64,000 nucleotides of DNA from Loripinus fragilis. Its lineage: Eukaryota > Mollusca > Bivalvia > Lucinida > Lucinidae. The DNA is taken from assembly GCA_964019695.1 (NCBI GenBank), contig OZ026525.1:63272253-63336252 (forward strand). Reading direction: 5' to 3'. Under the pieces are notes generated by a model. The model searched no databases. It saw only the letters and a list, made by a program, of their open reading frames with translations, and was not told the DNA's origin. Shown here piece after piece: positions 33,481 through 45,486 of the stretch (position 1 is its first letter; every line of letters starts with the position of its first letter). Position numbers and translations under genes: made by a program.

Positions 33481-34231
33481 ATAAACTACCCTCTTTTCTT
33501 TTATAGAGACATCAAATATAGTTGACATAATACTCATGGAAAGTTTGTAACATTCAGTGCAATGTGCGAGTAACAACTTAAAAGATCAAAGAAAACCAAT
33601 CAGGTAGAAGGTCTAGAGCAAATCTTCATATATTATAAAGAATTTTCCTTTACAACTTGTTACTCATCTATCAGATTTATCTTGCAAGGATTTTGCAATA
33701 TGCTAGCACTCTGGCCATGGCACCATTGCCCTGTAACAGCCAATTATATATATTACCCATCAACATCTTTGATAATTTTAGTAAATGGCATGACTTCTGA
33801 AAAGTGCAAACCATAAGGTAAGATTTCCAAATTGGCTATATCATCCAAATAAGCTATTTTTGCATCACAGATATGGACCGTTGAAAGCAAATATGCACCC
33901 CAAAGTGTTATGTATGTTACTTTTTTTCATTATTCCTAAATAAATGATTTATGAAACTAATATAGTTTGATTTTTTTAATGTGAATGTGCTTACTAACTC
34001 ATTTTGTGTTAAAGAATGTTTATGAACCTTTTGGAAGCTGCAAATATTATGTTTCTATCTTTTATATGTTTGAGTTGTTGAGTTTTGAACATGGTAACCC
34101 TATATCACATAAAATGTGAAATATAATTCTCTTGCTCTTTTGTGAGGGCACAATCAAGTTTTCTCTCATCCAGAGGTACTTGATTTCTTTCCCATTTATT
34201 TTCCACACATTTTGTCCATATCTGGAAAGCC

Positions 34232-35894
34232 TCACTTGTTTTTATGGGAAAGACTTGATAGTTCAATCTTTGTATGTACATCTAAAGGACAGAAAAGCAG
34301 GGTGGAGGTAAGCTCATGTTCATGCCATTTGAAATAGTCAGTATATGTGTATTGCTTTGGTACTTTTTCCAGAAACATGTCGTACTGCAGATTATTCACA
34401 ATTACATAAATAGCACATGTTAGGGCTTCATATAACTGATGAGTGCCTAGAACAATTATTTGTTTTCCTACCCTTCTTAGAATGTTGATGAACTAGTGGG
34501 GGAGGGGTTCTCTATCAGTTTGATAGGAATAACCTTTCCGTGGTACTAACGCATCGGCACCTTGGTAGTGTCACAATCTGTTAAACAGTGTATTACTGTA
34601 GATCTCTTCCCCCATATTCTGGCCAATGCTGTTGACATTCAGAAGCTGCACCTTTTGTTGCATACACCATTGTTGAACAAAACACCCAGGTTATCCTCTG
34701 TGAGAATGTTTGCAAGACTTTATAGACTGCTGCTTATACATTGTGTTTATGAATCAGTGACAAAACCAACATGCCCTGCCTTTAGTGCCTGGTTGAATAC
34801 TGGTGCCATCAGATCCATGAAGGTGACAGGAAAAGCTATTATAATGCTCTGTAGTTACGGCATTAACATCAACGTTATGTGCAGCACTCTATGGCCAATC
34901 TAATGTTGGTTCAATGTGTGATTGCAAGCCATGCTGAAGTTTGGACTTGTCAGTTTTGATGAAATTCTATCAGGAGTTGTCAGTGACCATGGTACAGGTC
35001 CCAGAAGGAACGGCAGTGTCAAACCAAGGTCAACATTATGTCCAATAGAAAGAAGGTCATGCTTACCAATGAGGCTCCTTTCAAGCTCTCATCTGGCTGT
35101 TTACGTTTTGTAAATTGGGCAATTTCTTCTTGCTTGACCTCGCAAGCATCAAAACTTTATAAGCTTGTCGCATTTTATGGGGGATGTGAAAGACAGATTG
35201 TTTTAAGTAAAAGTGAGTCAATGAAGTCTGCAACAGCCTTCCTGCCAATGTCATCAGCCTCAATAAGATCCTTAGCTATGCCAGGCTTAGCTATGCCAGG
35301 CTTAGCAGGCACACCGAAAGACAAAAAGTACAGTTCAATGTCTTCAAAACTAGAACTAAAAGGATCGGTGAAGCCTGAAACTGCCTCTAGAACTCATTCT
35401 ACTTTGCATCTGAACAGATTGAATATTTCATTTCAGTGCATTGAAGAGTTGTTTCAATATATTGAGCTCTGATGTGATGAGTAATACACCATTCCATCTG
35501 TAGTACGAAGCCTAGTTATAGTTGCTGAATAATACCTCTTTATTGTTTGCCTGATAGTTATGTCAAAAGCATTTCTCAAGCGAAGAACCAATGGTTGTGA
35601 CACACTAAACCCATTTTGTTCGAGAAGTTCTTTGCATCTGCGATGTGTATCAAATTTATGAGTGTAATCAGTTACACAGGTACATATTGTGCGTAGTTGT
35701 TGTGATCGTTTGCAATGAACATTGGGAACAAGGCATACAGATAGAGATGACATGAAATTCAAAGTTGTTTTCTTTGTAGCCCTAATCAGTGTCAACACCA
35801 TCTGAATCATACCCATATACCTTGCCAAGAGCTGAGCTGTTTCACAGTGACTGTCTTTCAGAGCTTCCGATTTGAATGCATGGTATTTATACTG
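34232..35894 (-). pseudogene. Broken gene for an uncharacterised protein with a PIN-like segment, carried by a TIR element
   Basis: Minus-strand coding is readable in pieces. 35894-35454 is open, with ...SHCETAQLLARYMGMI and CKELLEQNGFSVSQPL. The same frame continues through three stops into 35390-35170 (EDIELYFLSFGVPAKPG, then DLIEADDIGRKAVADFID). After frame changes come LGPVPWSLTTPD (about 35000), VDVNAV...VFNQALKAG...FVTDS (34880-34750), and an open stretch at 34492-34232 (GKQIIVLGTHQLYEALTCAI, NNLQYDMFLEKVP). From memory this order matches a large protein family, annotated only as uncharacterised, in cnidarian, echinoderm and mollusc genomes; its D-x-N-A ... FVTD(S/T)Y part looks like a PIN/FEN nuclease core. 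Stops, frameshifts and an apparent internal deletion near 34.5 kb make it non-functional. Function is unknown. Confidence 0.65.
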
Positions 35895-35949
35895 TTAATG
35901 TGAGCAAACAGCGAACGTTAATAGATCACATTATATTATTAGTTTAAGT

Positions 35950-36717
35950 GACCATAAATTAATAAGGAACTTAATTTATTTCAGCCTTATAAATTTTCTA
36001 CATTCTCTGACAAACTTTATACATGTATAGTCAACAACTTCTATACAGATACTCAGAATAACTTGTGTATCATTTGGTAACACACATAACAGTTAAAGTT
36101 CAAGGCATTTATTTAATGAATGCTTAAAATAGGTAAACCTTGTTAAAAGAAGTACATAAACCTGTGCAAGCAAGCAAATAAGTATAAACAGGGCTTGTTA
36201 GAGACATTAACTTAAATGTTTAATGCTATTTTGAAGGTAACATACATAACATGGACCTGAAAAACAGTGTAAGCGACCATGATAAAGCACTTTAAATCAT
36301 TTAAGTAGCAGCTTTATAGATTTACTATATTCTGTGACAGATGTAATACGCCTATAGTCAATAAATACCATACAGATACTCGGAAATAACGCAGGAAACA
36401 CTAAGTAACGTATACAACGGTAATTACTCAAGACATTTATAAAATTAATACTAAAAATATATAAGTGTGTTATTAGAAGTTCATAAACCTGTGTCAGCAT
36501 GCAAATATGTACAAACATGTCATGTTTGAGACATTATCAGGGACGTTTAATGGTATTTTGGGGGGTAACGTATATAACGTGCTTTTACACGTTAACGCTG
36601 CCACTCTCAGAGGGCTAACATCTTTTATTCTGTGTCTTATATAATGCAGTTTCAGAATATCATAGTGTACAAAATTCCCCCTGGGGGGGGAGGGGGGTCT
36701 ATAGCCAGCTCAAGGCC
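35950..36717 (-). repeat. Right long TIR of the 4.4-kb element
   Basis: Reverse complement of the left TIR, ending 'tctatagccagctcaaggcc'. It retains both sub-repeats and some additional sequence toward the centre. Alignment with the left arm shows many substitutions, so the two arms have not been homogenised recently. Confidence 0.7.
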
Positions 36718-37019
36718 TAGTATACAATACACCGTCACATGAAAAATAGTATGCATCTTTGATCCATCTGTATTGTCCTATATTTGTAAGAAAATATTTA
36801 TATTAGCACGCCACCTAACAGCGGCATACAGTGAAGATCTAGAGCAGATGCTGCGTTTGATCTTGGTCTTCACTGTATGCTAAGATAAAACGATATTTTT
36901 TTTTTGTATCATTGTTTTTTGGAAAAACCATCAGAATGAAAATGTTTATTCGAATATCAACACTATGATTTTCAATGTTTTTGTTCGATCAGTTTGAAAA
37001 CAATCAAAACTTCATTTTA

Positions 37020-37420
37020 AGAAATGACATTATTATTGCTAGATAAGTTTTAAATATGCAAAATCTGTAACTTTTAATATTCTATTTTAGCAATAATGTT
37101 TCTAATTTTATTAACACAGTAATATAGCTAACACCCGGGAAAACATTTTATCAGCTTCGTAATCCTTAAGAAATTATCACTATCAAAACAATAACCTTTA
37201 TGTTCAAAGTGAACTGCCTAGAGTTTCTGAAGGGATGCAAATAATTACAAACATAAGAAAAAACTCCTGTTTTTTATTAGTTTATTCACAGCTATAGTGA
37301 GCAGATGCATTGTGAAAGCATAATCCTTAAAAAAAATTTACAAATGATTTAAAAAGAAAATGTTTTTTTTTCTTCGAAAAATGGTTATAATTGCAGACTT
37401 AGTCACTTTATTAATAATGT
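37020..37420. repeat. Internal part of the 'ctgtcctgcc' TIR element, copy without ends
   Basis: Matches the interior of 45487-46085: 'aatctgtaacttttaatatt', 'aaataattacaaacataaga', 'cacagctatagtgagcagat', 'ttacaaatgatttaaaaag' and 'gcagacttagtcac'. No TIRs are recognised at its borders. Confidence 0.6.
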
Positions 37421-37559
37421 GATGATTGGTGCTTTTGATATAACATTTTCATGGACCCAACCAAATCTATTTAACTATGGACACCGTTTGACAGAATGAA
37501 ATCGAATGCCATATGGACAAGGCCTTACTTTTCTTTTTATTCCAGGTCACATAATCAGG

Positions 37560-37805
37560 ATGGTCGAATATGGCAGTGTCGGATCGGGGGGGGGGGGGGG
37601 GGGGGAGGATTGGGAGTCGTTAGAACCCCCTCCCTGCCCCCCCCCCCCATTTTTAAATATCCTGTGAAAATGAAATAATTTGGTCTCACTGAGACCAAAT
37701 TCCATTATTTTCATGGGATATTTAGTAAAAAAAAGATAAAATCAGCAAAGCCAACCCCCAACACCTTTATACATATGAAACCACTTTCCAAAAATCCTTG
37801 ATTCG
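37560..37805 (-). repeat. Hairpin repeat with G/C homopolymers, copy 2
   Basis: Same family as 6320-6564: arms 'atatcctgtgaaaatgaaat' and 'attattttcatgggatat' around ggtctcactgagacc, with runs of G (37586-37605) and C (37637-37648) on its outer side. The frame reading Gly/Pro runs here is low complexity. Confidence 0.65.
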
Positions 37806-38780
37806 CCCCTGTGTGGGCACATTAACTTAAGGCATCTTCTCCAGAATTACAACTTATCCAGACTGAGGTGCATACAAACCATTATGAAAGTTTTTTTCTA
37901 AACCTCTTGTCAAACTATTAACTCAACATTCATATTCATTGAAGAATTTTAAAGTTATCTGACATGCATAGACACAATTTTAATATGTGTTTCTTTGACT
38001 TATCACAAGTTGTTGATATGACAATGAAGTTTGGTTAGGCTAGGGTTATGTTGATAACTCCCTTGAATATTTGAGAAATGATTTTGTTGGTAGCTTTCTC
38101 TTATCTTCACCATAATCTATGTTCATAATCTCTTCACAATAGAACATGGGCAAATAGTTTCATTTCCAATAGGTTCCTTGTATGGTCACATGTGAAGTAC
38201 TTATTACACTTGTTTTGTAAACCAATCACTGATGAAGATTGAAATGAAGATAAATGAAATCAGCTCTAAGGTTCTTTCAAAGTACAGAGTCAACTTGCCT
38301 ATCCACCATTGAATTTGAAAAGAATATTGGAAGATGATTAAGAGATTTGGATGAAAATTTCATGATGGTTTGTGTTGGTCTCTCCCTGGATTCGCTGTAA
38401 AAAGGTCAATGGCCTTTATACCTTGTACACTGTAATAGGGATATATGCCTTATATTAATATTGAGAAAATTATGATATCGTAAGTTTGTCTTGACATTGA
38501 CTTACTTTTTCTTGAACAAAGTACACAATGCCGCTACCTTAGTTAAGTATAGATTTTATGATACGAAAATTAACGTTTCAAACGTCTAAATATAAATTGT
38601 TTCATATGTAGGTCACAATGACGTCTTTGGCCATATGATATGTACTGCAATGAGTTTGGCAGTGTATTCAACATTTAAAGTAAGGTAGCACTTCACATTA
38701 AGGAGGCATTGTTCTTTGTGGCTCAGATAATGCTGCCTTGATTTTCTACCTGCGTTAGCAAAGCTCATCTCGTTAGCCAA
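37806..38780. other. Non-coding stretch
   Basis: No gene, RNA or repeat border recognised. Confidence 0.35.
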
Positions 38781-39032
38781 TTATAACTGCAAGGTAACTA
38801 CAAAGCGGTTCTTAGCTCGTGGCGTCTGTCGTTCTTTTAAGATACGGATTTTCGGGTGACCATACATGTTGTTTTTGCATTTGTGTCTGTTGCATTCAAT
38901 TATTTCTACCCGAATTTGGCATGGAGATGTCGTACTAATTTGGAGTATGAGTTCAGCCTGGACCCATTGGTGTTGCATTTGGGCCTGGATGAACTCATTT
39001 GCTTTTTTGTCTGCCATATTTAAATATTTCAT
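38781..39032 (-). CDS. Unrecognised 83-codon open frame beside the palindrome
   Basis: Starts MKYLNMADKKANEFIQ and ends in VVTLQL. Composition is mixed and not obviously low-complexity, but I recognise no domain, signal peptide or membrane segment. It sits just outside the left arm of the 39.05-44.56 kb inverted repeat. It could be chance, an exon, or a remnant of an element gene. A comparable frame on the plus strand (38866-39060) overlaps it. Confidence 0.15.
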   Translation of the reverse strand: MKYLNMADKKANEFIQAQMQHQWVQAELILQISTTSPCQIRVEIIECNRHKCKNNMYGHPKIRILKERQTPRAKNRFVVTLQL

Positions 39033-40379
39033 TTTTTTTATCTTTTATTCATTGTTTTGAGCATTTAGTCTGGTGTATGAAATTCAAATAGGCCCTAAAT
39101 AAGGAGAAAAATACACCCATCATTAGAAAGGATGAAAACGGTCTCAAATGAAAGCTTATCGTCAAAACTTTCAATATCCGCCTGTTGACACTTCGAAAAA
39201 GTGTAGCGCCATAGTGTAAATGGGCAGATAACTCTATACCATGCATATCAGAAAGTTGCCAGATAGTCATTTAAAAGATAAAATCGGCATGTTTTCATTT
39301 TTACCAAACCCCAACTGTTAATAAATTCTGAAAGTTAAATCAATTTTAAGGAGTCTCACAATTAAAAAAATCATTTGAGGTCGTCTTGACGGTAATTACG
39401 TCACGGTATGTAATTCAACCCTCTAAAAGCGTTTAAATAAACTTTTACACATTAATTTCCTAGCTGGATATTCAGTATTCTATTAAATAGTTTTTCATAA
39501 TCAAACCCCAAAATGTCTTTGCTTTGCAAATATATAAACGGTTGATTCCTACTATTTATACGCAGAAAGTTATGACGCAATATCTGACGTGTTTTCATAA
39601 AAGACAATACTTGGCGATGTCAACCATCCTGCATTATAACGCCAAGTATTAAATATTAAAAGTAACAGAAGTGCTGTGTGCTATAGAAACTCTCATGAGC
39701 ATCTAAGATTATCGTTATGACGTTTCTGACTACAAGATTCGATGGAAGACTAACGTAACTTAACCGTTAGTTACATAACGTAACGCCAGTTAAATAAACA
39801 AATGAGAACCTGAGAACAAATTTCATAGCAGCTTTCCTGTATTTGCTTAGTGCAGAATGTGATTGGAAAATACGGCATATGATAGGTGAATTCTCTTAGA
39901 AATACAAAAATGCCATAGAGCGAACCGCCCATACAAGGCTTACTGATTCTGGCCCAATAGCTACGTATACTATGACGTAACGCAACTAGTAGCCTGTGGA
40001 TTTCCAAAGTTGAGCATCGTTTAAATTAATTTTGCTGTTCTCTTTTTTGATTAAAGTATGAAGGGGGTATTCCATTTGGTTCATTATATACTATTTGTAT
40101 AAAGATCTGTCTACATATATGTCTGTCGGTAAATACGCATACGCATGCTTCCGTGCATACGCATAACTGGCCATGTCTACGTATGCGGTGTACTTATATC
40201 ATCAGGAAGAATGTCTACAAAAACAGCAATTCCTGTTATACAAGCCTTTTCATATTATATTTCCACAGAAACATAATTAGTCTGGGAGCTAATTTGACCT
40301 ACGTTGCATCCCAGTACAAGTTTTCATGGGAGCCGAATTGTACTAAAAATAAACCTGTTTGGGCTATGTGAAAATGCAT

Positions 40380-42300
40380 AGTTTTCATGTCAAACTCTAA
40401 TGCGATTCTAAAGAATGGAACTGTACCTACAAACTCATTTATATCTCAACACTTATTTATCATAGACTACTAAACTTGAAACCAAAGTAAAGCTTATGTA
40501 GAGGCCTTTCATCGCATGATCAGATATACAAATGATCTTTTCAAGTTTAATTAGTACATTCACGAATATTAATGAAAACGTTAAAGCAATCGTGGAAAAA
40601 TCATTAAAACATTGAGCAATGCATTAAGTTACAAAATCAATGATTCAATTTGACAAGTCCTTTTGCAACGGAGGTAGGGGGGAGGGGTAGTTAGACCTAC
40701 CTTGCACACCTAGGACGATTTCTTATGGGTGTCAACTTGTTCATTTAGACCAACAAAAAGAAGCTTGGTATGTTGAAACACATGGTTTCCATGGTAATCA
40801 ATAATGCAATCTAAAGAATTTGGTATACCTACAAAAATACTCATAGCTCACCAGCAACGCATTCTATGATACAAAACCTGGTACCATATGAATGCTATGT
40901 CGTAATACTTTTACCTGAAGGGCCAATTTTCAAATTATTTTAGCTGCATATAAATGAATTTAATGAAAACATCAGTAATGAGAGAAAACTTGCAGAAAAA
41001 TTACAGTTTGTACCTACAAAATTACCTATATATCAGCTGCTAACCATCACAGTCTACCAAACTTGGTACTAAATCAATGCAAAGGCAATGCGATCTTACC
41101 CAAATTGTCCGATATGCAAATTACATAATTGAATATTCATGAACTTTAATGTAAAATATAAATTAGAAAAATTGCAGAACAATAAGGGGGTGTACCTACA
41201 AAATCACTCATATCTTATTTGCTAGGGTACTAAGCCTGGCACCAAATTAATGCTTAGTTATAGCACTTTTATCCACTAGTTTGATATGCAAATGATCTAA
41301 TTCTCTCTTACAAATATGAGAAATTAAAGAAAATTGGAGGACAGTTAAGGGGTGTGCCTACAAAATGTCTTCTATTTCAGTTGCCAATTGTCCTAGAGTA
41401 CCAAACTTGGTACCAAATACATGCCAAGGTACAGCCTTTTACATAATGATAAAATATGCAAATTATCTAATAATCAATATTAATGAAAACATTAGAAATG
41501 AGAGAAAATCATAGAAAAACTGGGGGTGTACAGACAAAACTACTCCTATCTCAGCTGCCATTAATTACAAATTTCCAAACTCGGAAACTAATCAAAGCCT
41601 ATACAATTTTGTTTTATTCTGTTATTTTGTAAGCAAATTAGCTAATTTAAAAAGGCATGCATGTCAATGAAACAATTAGAAATGAAAGCAAAACTTGTAG
41701 AAAATAAAGGGAGGCACCTACAAAATTTCTATTATCTCAGCTGCTAATTGCCATAGAGTACTAAACTTGGCGCCAAATTTATGCTAAGACATAGACCATT
41801 TAGCGAAGGGACGTATATGCAAATTATCTAATTCTAATGACCATGAATATAAATGAAAACATGAGGAATTAGAGAAAAAATGGAGAAGAAAGTAGGGGTG
41901 TACCTAGAAAATTTCTCACATTTCAGTTGTTAATTGCCTTAGAGAACCAAACTTGGTACCAAACAGATGCTAAGATACAAATCTTTTATCTGTTGATAAG
42001 ATAATTATGCAAATTATCTAATTATAATATTCATGAATATTAATTAAAGCATTAGAAATGAGAGAAAATCGTGGAAAACATTAATGAGGGTGTACCTACA
42101 AAACTACTCATATCTCAATAGCCATATATCATAAACTTCAAAAATTTGTACCTTATCAAAATCATTGTAATGTTCTCTGTTATTCGATGTGCTAATTATC
42201 TGATTTAGATATTCATGTATGTTAATGAAAACGTAAGAAAAAAGAAAATATTCGATGCCAAATTAATGGGAGTGTACTTACAATATCACTAGGATCTCAA
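40380..42300 (+). repeat. Tandem array of about 180-bp units, forward part
   Basis: About ten units marked by 'gtacctacaaaa' at about 40428, 40828, 41012, 41194, 41355, 41528, 41715, 41900, 42092 and 42277. Each has 'aaacttggtaccaaat', 'atatgcaaattatctaat', 'atattcatgaatattaatga' and 'attagaaatgagagaaaa'. Spacing from 41012 onward is 161-192 bp. Confidence 0.85.
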
Positions 42301-42339
42301 TTGTTATTTATCTAATACTACTAAAAGTGAATTAAATAA

Positions 42340-43480
42340 ATTTTGTTATGTCTTAGCATTAATCTGGTACGAAATTGGTAGTATAGAACACCTAGCAGCT
42401 GAGATATTGCTAATTTTGCTAGCATACCCCTTTCATTTTTTAAGTTTTTTCCCTCTTATTTCTAATGTCTTCATAAATATTCATGAACATGTAAATAAGA
42501 TAACTTGCACATAGGACTATCAACTAAAGGTGTCATTTCGTAGAATTAATTTTGTACCAAGTTCAGTTGTAAAGGATAATAAGCAGCTGATATATAGGTA
42601 ATTTTGAAGGTACATCCCTCTTAAACGTTTCGCTTTTTTTCTCTCATTTCTATTGTTTTCATTAATAGTTATGAACATACAATTAGAACACTTGCATATT
42701 TGACCAATGAGTGAATGAAGTTTAAGCTAAAATTTGGTACCATGTTAAGTTTTCAAGGATGCGATACTGCTGAGATATGAGTATTTTGAGAATCACATTA
42801 AGAGTTGCCATGGAAACTATGCATTTTCACTAAGTCCAACAGGTTTATTTTTATAACATTTTTTTTTCATTTGGCATGCATGACAAAATGCCCTAATGGT
42901 GCAAGTTAGGTCTAATTACCAACAGCCTCACCCAGGGCTTATAGATTTTACATGATTTTCCCTGTTTTTTTAGATTTCATATATATTCATGAATCTGTAA
43001 TAAGACAATATTCAAATAGGACCACTGGCTGAATGGACTAGCCAAATTGTATCACTGATGACAAAACAACATGCAACAATGATACAATGGGGGTGAAATC
43101 AATCTGTTTATGTTTTTAATGATGCTTCCTTATTTTTAACGATTTTCTAATAATCAATTTCATGAATACGCAAATTATGCAAATAAGATAATATGTATAT
43201 CCGACCATGAAATAAAAGGCTTGTGTCTAAGCTTTTATTTGGTACATGCTTTAGTAGCCTATGATACGTAGCAGCTGCAATATCATTGTCTTTGTAGGTA
43301 CATCCCCAATATTGAATCAATGTTTAATGTTTTCATAAATATTTATGAATATTAGATAATTTGCATATACGAAAAATAAATAAAAGGTCTATGTCTAAGC
43401 TTTAATGTGGTATGAAGTTAAGCAGTCTAGGATAAGTAGCAGCAGAGATATTAGTAATTTTGTAGGCACATCCCCATTCT
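42340..43480 (-). repeat. Tandem array of about 180-bp units, reverse part
   Basis: The same units as 40380-42300 in opposite orientation, for example 'cttatttctaatgtcttcat', 'aaatattcatgaacatgtaa' and 'tttgtaggtacatcccc'. At least five units are present, with an inserted block (42780-42950) that mirrors 40640-40810. Confidence 0.8.
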
Positions 43481-44598
43481 TGAATTTGTTATGGGTTGCC
43501 ATGGAAAACATGCATTTTCTCATAACCGAAACAGGTTTGTTTTTTGGACAACTTTGTTTTGCATTAAGGGGGTCCTAATTTAAAGAATGGTACCCATGAA
43601 AAGTTGTCCAAGAGTGCAAGGTAAGCTAATTTGGCCCCTGGACTATTTGTTAGAAACTCTTTAGATATAGTTCTTTTAAGAATTGAATAGCCAATAAAAT
43701 TACAGATGTTTGACCTTGACCCTTTTTAAATTTTGGAAGATGGTTTAAGGCAAGATAAAAAAGTATAGTTATTATTCTTATTATGGGAAAAACACAACAC
43801 AACATGGGTATGCAAGATTGCATTATTTTCTCTCATAGATTTCGAATATCATAGTATCGAGTTATCTCCCCATTTTACAATGTGACGCTACACCTTTCCG
43901 GAGTAACAATACCTAGATATTGAAAGAAGAGATGATAAGCTTTAAACTGAGACAGTTTTCATCTTTTCGAATGAGTGGTGTATTTTTCTCATTATTTAGG
44001 GCCTATTTGAATTCCATATACTTATGAAATCATGCCAAATATGGCGAATTGCTCGCAATGGGTTGGTGTCTTTAAAGCGGTACAACTTTCTGCGTATAAA
44101 TAATAGGAAACAACTGTTTATATATTTGCAAAGCTAAGACATTTTGGCTTTGATAATAAAAAATATATTATAGAATATTGAATATCTAGCTCAGGAAACA
44201 ATGTGAAAAAGTTTATTTTAACGATTTATAGAGTCAAGTTACGAAACGTGACGTCATCAAAGTCAAAACAGCTTAAATTATTTTTTTAAAAGTATGGATC
44301 TCCTTAAAATTGATTTTACCTTTGAAAATTATAAAAAAAATGGAGTACAATATGAATGAAAACATGCCGATTTTATCTTTTTAATGACTATCTGGCATTT
44401 TTCAGATATGCATGGTATAGAGTTATCTGCCCATTTTACACTATGACGCTACACTTTTTCGAAGTGTCAACAGGCGGATATTGAAAGCGGACATGATTTG
44501 CTAAATTTTGAGACCACTTTCATCCTTTTTTACGATGGGTGTATTTTTGACTTAAAAAATCGAGTCCATATACCAATAAAGCCATAATATTAATATTA

Positions 44599-44746
44599 GT
44601 TGGTTTACGGGATCTTTTTTTCAGATTTAGGGTCGGGGGTGAAAAAAAGCTCTGAAAATGACCAGTTGACTGGTCACAACTGGTCATTTGCAGAGCTTTC
44701 TAGTGTATCTCCAGAAAAAACAGTAAAACCAGTACGCTAAACCAAC
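44599..44746. mobile_element. 148-bp MITE with gttggttta TIRs
   Basis: Starts gttggtttacggg and ends gctaaaccaac. The centre is a hairpin: agctctgaaaatgaccagtt and its complement 'aactggtcatttgcagagct'. It lies immediately outside the right arm of the giant palindrome. Confidence 0.65.
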
Positions 44747-44991
44747 AGTCTGTATTTAATATTCCAACATTTTCCTAAAAATCTGGGCAGGACAGTGTCA
44801 CTCTCAAAAATACATAGCCAGAAGCAGAACCTCAAAAATATATTATATTTTTCAACAAAACAAATAATATTTAGAATCGGTGGATGAAATATAAAAATAT
44901 TTTTAGATATCATTTTTTTCTACCTTTCGGAAAATTACAGTAGGAGGGTTTGTAAATCAACTAATAAAAAATCTGGCCTAAATAAATAAAT

Positions 44992-45200
44992 CATGAGTGT
45001 GAGGGTGTGATAGAAAATCCGTCCCGAGGAACTCCGTTTGGCATCACGAGGCTTGCCGAGTGACACGCGGGACGGATTTTTCTATCCCAACCTTCACACG
45101 ATAAATGGATTATCTTATACTTGCTCACCATTTAATACTGTATTAATATCTTCAAAAAAGAGTTTCCAGAAATTCCTGAATACGCTGAGACGTGGCATGT
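44992..45200. mobile_element. Foldback repeat with 'ttggcatcacgaggcttgcc' core, copy 2
   Basis: Arms 'gatagaaaatccgtcccg' and 'cgggacggatttttctatc' around tggcatcacgaggcttgccg, then 'aaatggattatcttatactt'. Homologous to 20336-20565. A frame of 142 codons starting at 45038 runs through this and the next hairpin and is not a gene. Confidence 0.7.
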
Positions 45201-45209
45201 CACCTAATT

Positions 45210-45320
45210 ATGTTATAGTTATACCATGGGTTGTTCGCCTGTACGTGAAGATAATACACGAGATATTGCGAGTGGATTATCTTACGTACAGGCGGACAAC
45301 CCATGGTATAACTATTATCA
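45210..45320. repeat. About 110-bp hairpin
   Basis: Arms of about 42-48 bp: 'gttataccatgggttgttcg...cctgtacgtgaagataat' and its complement ending 'caacccatggtataac'. A short spacer, acacgagatattgcgagtgg, separates them. A G run follows at 45338-45351. Confidence 0.8.
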
Positions 45321-45486
45321 TGTATGTACGGGATCTTGGGGGGGGGGGGGGCTTTTTAAAAAGGCGGAATCCAATGGTGAGCAAGGAAAAGAACCCATCA
45401 TTTGTGTGGGGATGGGATAGGAAAATCCGCCCCCTGGACCAGTCGATCTGTCTATATGCAGACTGACTCACTGTGCAATTGTATGT

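Larger units (their letters stand above)
32331..36717. mobile_element. 4.4-kb composite TIR element with degenerate gene
   Basis: The two outer ends are inverted copies starting ggcc...ctggctatag / ggctggatatgg, followed by a C-rich block, 'agggggaattttgta' and 'gttagccctctgagagtgg'. Just outside are cagtata (32324-32330) and tagtata (36718-36724), a likely 7-bp target duplication with one mismatch. The main inverted repeat is long: 32875-33440 matches the complement of about 36190-36717. Inside lies a broken minus-strand gene (34232-35894). No known transposase motif is seen, so the superfamily is open. Confidence 0.75.
39050..44560. mobile_element. 5.5-kb imperfect palindrome (giant foldback element)
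   Basis: The outer arms 39060-39640 and about 44065-44560 are inverted copies ('aggatgaaaacggtctcaaa', 'tatccgcctgttgacacttc', 'gggcagataactctatacca', 'aaaatcggcatgttttcat', 'tataaacggttgattcctac'). A second copy of the outer end lies at 43840-44010. Further in, 40240-40440 matches the complement of 43440-43640. The middle holds 180-bp tandem units that switch direction near 42320. No coding region of any length is present. Most of the 5.5 kb can therefore pair with itself. Confidence 0.8.

Noticed and set aside
35038..35472. 144-codon plus-strand open frame
   Set aside because: It is the antisense shadow of the broken minus-strand gene at 34232-35894; the minus strand gives the recognisable residues.
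32331..36717. Polinton/Maverick or viral element
   Set aside because: Only 4.4 kb, with no polymerase, integrase, capsid or ATPase pattern; the readable gene belongs to a different, uncharacterised family.
45038..45466. 142-codon plus-strand open frame
   Set aside because: It runs through a foldback repeat, a second hairpin and a G homopolymer, and a similar repeat lies at 20.3 kb. No protein pattern is seen.
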